From the NCBI RefSeq assembly GCF_000377945.1, contig NZ_KB898923.1, forward strand, positions 59,707 to 123,706: 64,000 nucleotides of DNA, written 5' to 3'. The first letter of the stretch is position 1. Each line of letters begins with the position of its first letter. Of this stretch, positions 61,071-64,000 are shown in pieces. Source of the stretch: Thioalkalivibrio sulfidiphilus (GTDB taxonomy: Bacteria; Pseudomonadota; Gammaproteobacteria; Ectothiorhodospirales; Ectothiorhodospiraceae). The notes below the pieces were generated by a model, which saw only the letters and a program-made list of their open reading frames with translations, ran no database searches and was not told the DNA's origin. The position numbers and the translations under genes were made by a program.

Positions 61071-61237
61071 CTAGGAGCCTGTCGGACTTAGGTGCCCGTA
61101 GCGAGCCGGTGGGAGAGCGAGGCCATTTTTCCGATCGTTTGAGGAGAATAGCCGTCGCTATTTAACGAAAAGGATCGGGAAAATGGGCCGCTCTCCCACC
61201 GACGCAGTAGGTGCAGCCTAAGTCCGACAGGCTCCTA
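61071..61237. mobile_element. 167-bp palindromic MITE-like element
   Basis: The ends CTAGGAGCCTGTCGGACTTAGG (written in full only as its positions, 61071-61092) and the reverse complement at 61216-61237 match exactly. Almost the whole element folds on itself: GGTGGGAGAGCG (61108-61119) pairs with CGCTCTCCCACC (61189-61200), GAATAGC (61146-61152) pairs with GCTATTT (61157-61163) around a CGTC centre. CTAG at both outer ends could be a target duplication. No coding capacity is seen. Confidence 0.85.
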
Positions 61238-61273
61238 GGCCCGACAGACAAAACCACCACCCTCTCGCCCATC

Positions 61274-61318
61274 TTGAGACCGCGCTCAGCCTGAACTAGG
61301 ATGTTACATGTAACATCC
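61274..61318 (+). promoter_or_regulatory. Promoter and perfect palindromic operator of the MazEF-like pair
   Basis: TTGAGA (61274-61279), 17 bases, TAGGAT (61297-61302). The exact 20-bp palindrome GGATGTTACATGTAACATCC (61299-61318) overlaps the -10 and lies 18 bases before the antitoxin ATG. Autoregulation by the MazE-like protein or complex is expected. Confidence 0.8.
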
Positions 61319-61335
61319 AATAGAGACACACAGAC

Positions 61336-61548
61336 ATGGCTACCGACACCGCGGCACGCGTACAAAAGCGGCGCGACGCCCTGCGCAAGGCGGGACTGCG
61401 TCCTGTGCAACTCTGGGTACCGGACACCCGCCGCCCATCATTTGCCGAAGAATGTCATCGACAATCGGCCAGGCTGTCAGATGACGCGCATGAAAAGGAT
61501 GTGCTCGACTGGGTCGAGACTGTGACGGATACAGAAGGCTGGCAATGA
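61336..61548 (+). CDS. MazE-like antitoxin (DUF3018 type)
   Basis: 70 residues. RVQKRRDALRKAGLRPVQLWVPDTRRPSFAEECHRQS is the DUF3018 antitoxin pattern, with an acidic C-terminus (SDDAHEKDVLDWVE) likely to bind the toxin. It overlaps the toxin start by 4 bases (ATGA), implying coupled translation. Confidence 0.88.
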   Translation: MATDTAARVQKRRDALRKAGLRPVQLWVPDTRRPSFAEECHRQSARLSDDAHEKDVLDWVETVTDTEGWQ

Positions 61549-61871
61549 GACGAGGTGACCTGATCACCGTTGCCATGCAGGGAGATTATGGCAAGCCCCG
61601 ACCGGCCCTGATCATCCAGTCCGATTTCTTCGATACCCACCCGTCCATCACCGTGTTGCCCGTGACCAGTGAACTGCGTGACACCCCGCTGTTTCGCATT
61701 ACCGTCGAGCCCTCTGAAGCCAACGGACTGCAGAAGACATCCCAGGTCATGGTGGACAAGACCATGACCATACCCAGATCCAAGGCCGGGGCAGCCTTCG
61801 GCACACTCGACAAGGACGTGCTCGTGGAAATTGAACGCAGCCTCGCAGTCTTTCTGGGAATCGTAAAATGA
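61545..61871 (+). CDS. MazF-like endoribonuclease toxin
   Basis: 108 residues of the PemK/MazF fold. MRRGDLITVAMQGDYGKPRPALIIQSD, ITVLPVTSEL, KTSQVMVDKTMTIPRSK and a GTLD segment near the C-terminus are standard. It probably cleaves mRNA at short sites; specificity unknown. Confidence 0.93.
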   Translation: MRRGDLITVAMQGDYGKPRPALIIQSDFFDTHPSITVLPVTSELRDTPLFRITVEPSEANGLQKTSQVMVDKTMTIPRSKAGAAFGTLDKDVLVEIERSLAVFLGIVK

Positions 61872-62167
61872 GGCCCCCTCCAATAACTGCGCCACCACGT
61901 CCCGACTGAAACCAACCACCAGCCTGCGGCAAGGCCATGGCTTAGAGCTTCACATATGAGCCAGACATTGCGCCTCTAAGCACCTGTTTGGTTGGCTTTT
62001 TTCGGCGCATCATTCAAGAGATTAGTGAGTTGCCGTGGTCCGACCCCGAATCACCGTATGCATAGGAAAAAAGGGGCGGTGACAAATGATTTTCACTTGT
62101 CACCGCCCCTTTACATTAAATCTGTATCACCGGAAACGGTCTCGCAACATCAATGGGCTGAGTCAGC
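61872..62167. other. Gap between mazF-like gene and the secreted-protein gene
   Basis: About 296 bases without a gene. It contains only the terminator of the minus-strand gene at 62066-62112. Confidence 0.5.
62066..62112 (-). terminator. Terminator of the small secreted-protein gene
   Basis: The 16-bp perfect stem (62070-62085 with 62097-62112, core GGGGCGGTGACAA) has an 11-base loop. Read on the minus strand it is followed by TTTTTT, a good intrinsic terminator. Confidence 0.85.
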
Positions 62168-62542
62168 TCAGTCTCTCCAGCCCCGAACCTTGCCTGCACA
62201 GACCCAGTCCTTAGAGGGGTTAGTCACACCAACGAACCGCCATTCATAATTGCCATCCGCATTGTTGGTCCATGTGTTATGTGTGCGTCCCGCGCCGATA
62301 CCCGTTGCCCCACAGTCTTTGGTGCCGTTATTTCGCGTGTGGCAGTAGCGTAAATAAATTCTTGCGTCGCAGTTATTCGTGTATCTCACTATCAGCTGGT
62401 CACTGCTGCGCTGGCTCCAGCTTGAGTTGGCTGTCACACACCAGTTCGGCGCATTCCAGCATGAATCTTCGTCCGTCTGAACCGCCATTGCGGATGCGGG
62501 TAATACCATGATTACAAAAGTCAGTAAGAATGTTCTGATCAT
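62168..62542 (-). CDS. Small secreted six-cysteine protein, unknown function
   Basis: 124 residues with a signal peptide (MIRTFLLTFVIMVLPASAMA, cut after 20). The mature part is about 104 residues with cysteines at 28, 35, 58, 67, 77 and 115, and is rich in Asn, Thr and Trp. No family is recognised. Disulfide-rich periplasmic or extracellular. The A+T content is higher than in core genes, fitting an accessory origin. Confidence 0.75.
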   Translation of the reverse strand: MIRTFLLTFVIMVLPASAMAVQTDEDSCWNAPNWCVTANSSWSQRSSDQLIVRYTNNCDARIYLRYCHTRNNGTKDCGATGIGAGRTHNTWTNNADGNYEWRFVGVTNPSKDWVCAGKVRGWRD

Positions 62543-62780
62543 CGGATTTCTCCCTTGATGTCCCCTCAGTCAATGCACGGAGATGTCTGGGCGTCCAAAT
62601 CCCGCTCCGCGCCCCCTGGCGTATTCCTTCACCACAAATCAATCTAATGCCCTCTGCGAATAAGCGCATCACCCATTTGGATGAAATCCGGGCGCACTTA
62701 TCGACATCCATCATTTCGTTGGCCATGGGGGCCAAGAATTATTAGCATTTGCTAATATTTATTGATACGACGACCCAAAC
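62543..62780. promoter_or_regulatory. Divergent promoter region with ATTAGCATTTGCTAAT palindrome
   Basis: 238 bases between divergent small genes. An exact inverted repeat ATTAGCA-TT-TGCTAAT lies at 62741-62756, 25 bases before the plus-strand start. It may be a regulator site. No clear -35/-10 pair was identified. Confidence 0.5.
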
Positions 62781-63167
62781 ATGACCGACCCAATCCAAAA
62801 ACCCGCCTGGAACGACCGCCTGGTAGACGCCTTGCGTTCACGGGCGACACTGCTGTTCCTGATCGGGCTGCTGCTTGGCTGGCTGATCTTCGCGGACCAT
62901 GGTGAACCCGAGACGCTGATGGTCACCGTGCACAACGACAGTCCGGTACTGATCGAGGCCATCTGGTTCGATTTCAGCCACGGGCATCGACAGTCCAGCC
63001 TGTACGAGGGACAGATCCGGCCCGGCGAGTCGCGCCTGGTTGCGCTGAATCATCCGCCGGGGGCGGGATTCAATATGAAGGTGCGTTATGCGGACGGGAT
63101 GGTGCAGGAGTTTTGTGCCAATCGCGGAGTCAGGGAATGGGTTCAGGAGGTGCGAATTTATCGCTAA
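62781..63167 (+). CDS. Single-pass membrane protein with periplasmic domain, unknown function
   Basis: 128 residues. A membrane helix (about 23-38, LLFLIGLLLGWLIFA) is followed by a soluble domain with LMVTVHNDSPVLIEAIWFDFSHGH and GQIRPGESRLVALNHPPG. The soluble part looks like a small beta-sandwich. No family recognised. A strong terminator follows. Confidence 0.7.
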   Translation: MTDPIQKPAWNDRLVDALRSRATLLFLIGLLLGWLIFADHGEPETLMVTVHNDSPVLIEAIWFDFSHGHRQSSLYEGQIRPGESRLVALNHPPGAGFNMKVRYADGMVQEFCANRGVREWVQEVRIYR

Positions 63168-63198
63168 AGTTATCCACCGGCCGAGGGAACCCAGCAAA

Positions 63199-63240
63199 GA
63201 AAGAAGCCCTGCTGCGATCAATCGCAGCAGGGCTTCTTTT
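63199..63240 (+). terminator. Intrinsic terminator
   Basis: The stem AGAAGCCCTGCTGCGAT / ATCGCAGCAGGGCTTCT is a perfect repeat with a minimal loop, followed by TTTT and flanked by A-rich bases on the left. It can work in both directions. Confidence 0.9.
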
Positions 63241-63274
63241 ACTGGCTGTACAACAAGCCGAAACTACTTCAGGG

Positions 63275-63736
63275 TTACCGCTTGTTGGCGTTCAAAGGCG
63301 AACCATCCAAGAAGAAGCTCGGCTCGTTGTCGTTCGTATCCACCTCTGCCGCGACATAGACACCGAAGAACTCATGATCATCGCCCCCGAAGCGGGCAAT
63401 GTAGAGGACTTCCAGAAAACCACCACCAAGGTCGTCGAGAACGAGCACAAGCACGCCCAGATCGGGATCAACAGACCACTCAAAAGGCTCCGTCACATAA
63501 GAACCACCCGCTTCAGGCGCGTATGTAATAGACCCCGTGCCAAGATCTTCACCTTCAGGAGGCGAATTAAACTCCAGGACCACCGGATCACTATCAAGCT
63601 CTAATGCGATATCGTAGGTTCCAAGCACTCCCTCTGCAGTAAATGGAATGCTCTCGGTCATGCTGGCTACGATGTAGCCGGCTTCGTCGAAAGGATCATA
63701 CTCCACCAGATAACGGGTGGTGTTCTCTACACCCAA
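63275..63736 (-). pseudogene. Remnant of an unknown acidic gene, 5' end cut by an IS
   Basis: The minus-strand frame of about 153 codons begins at a TTG with no ribosome site and is blocked by TGA at 63737-63739. The visible protein is acidic (RYLVEYDPFDEAGYIVASM, PFEWSVDPDLGVLVLVLDDLGGG) and ends normally at SPLNANKR. It looks like the C-terminal part of a larger exported protein whose front was replaced by the adjacent IS end. Family not recognised. Confidence 0.55.
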
Positions 63737-64000
63737 TCATTGCATAAATTTGACGCAACCAGGTTTCAGGCTGCTTGCTTCAAGGTATTCAGGTAATGCA
63801 ACAGCTCGGATTTCACGGCGGGGTTAGCGCTCATGGTCAGCGTCAAGGCGCCCTGGGGTCTTGTCAGGCGCCCGGCGCGCTGGATCAGTTTGCGCCGCAG
63901 GGTGCCGAGTTGTTCGAAACACCACAGCGGCGCGCGCTTCTCAGTCGTGTTGCGGACCTGTTCATGACACAGCATCTGCATTTCCCGGTTGAGATTGTGC
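63737..64000. mobile_element. End of an IS1380-like insertion sequence (continues past window)
   Basis: It contains the transposase 3' end and about 29 bases of IS terminus up to the disrupted gene. The other end lies outside the window, so inverted repeats and target duplication cannot be checked. Confidence 0.6.
63766..64000 (-). CDS. IS1380-family-like transposase, C-terminal part
   Basis: The frame is open to the window edge, so only about 77 residues are visible. FEQLGTLRRKLIQRAGRLTRPQG and LTLTMSANPAVKSELLHYL match the C-terminus of IS1380-type transposases as I recall the family. The catalytic residues are outside the window. Confidence 0.65.
   Translation of the reverse strand, partial: HNLNREMQMLCHEQVRNTTEKRAPLWCFEQLGTLRRKLIQRAGRLTRPQGALTLTMSANPAVKSELLHYLNTLKQAA

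Overview
The window is chromosomal DNA from a GC-rich gammaproteobacterium. Gene content and order (FtsY-FtsE-FtsX-RpoH, PBP1A-PilMNOPQ-AroKB-DamX, BioC/BioH, an aa3-type oxidase cluster carrying SURF1, COX15 and DUF2909, plus a complete cbb3 oxidase locus) fit an aerobic or microaerophilic member near the Ectothiorhodospiraceae (Thioalkalivibrio-like). That placement is inference from gene families and no marker-gene comparison was run.

Layout. 1-7 kb: the end of a fructosamine-kinase-like gene, an oddly shortened MscS-type channel, a beta-hydroxyacid dehydrogenase, rsmD and an M16 peptidase pair, one active and one lacking the zinc motif. 7-10.9 kb: ftsY-ftsE-ftsX and rpoH. A perfect CIRCE (HrcA operator) overlaps the predicted rpoH promoter. 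10.9-19.7 kb (minus strand): ccoNOQP, ccoG, a ccoH with an extra membrane domain, the copper ATPase ccoI, ccoS and a 31-residue membrane peptide. 19.8-30.1 kb: heme A synthesis (ctaA, ctaB), an oxidase-subunit-I-like protein without a recognisable CuB histidine pair, SURF1, a Sco-like protein, ctaE, ctaG, a 48-residue peptide, ctaD, ctaC and a DUF2244 gene. 30.4-34.8 kb: bioC-bioH, plsY, tsaD, rpsU-yqeY. 34.9-55.4 kb: gltD, hemE, an unknown gene, PBP1A, pilMNOPQ, aroK, aroB, a dGTPase-like gene, damX and gltB. 55.5-59.3 kb: dnaG, rpoD and tRNA-Ile(CAT). 59.5-64 kb is an accessory stretch with FitAB-like and MazEF-like toxin-antitoxin pairs, a 167-bp palindromic MITE-like element, small secreted or membrane proteins, and the end of an IS1380-like element next to a broken gene.

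Two themes stand out. First, the block gltD-hemE-...-PBP1A-pil-aro-damX-gltB is a circular permutation of the order known from Pseudomonas (ponA-pil-aro-damX-gltB-gltD-hemE). It sits inside what would otherwise be the rpsU-yqeY-dnaG-rpoD operon. Second, many intergenic gaps hold long inverted repeats built from short shuffled modules. One family occurs five times, and in several places the repeats reach into neighbouring genes and encode their C-terminal tails.

Most genes belong to respiration, envelope growth, pilus assembly, aromatic amino acid and glutamate synthesis, and replication/transcription initiation. Start codons were chosen from family N-termini, signal peptides and visible Shine-Dalgarno sequences.
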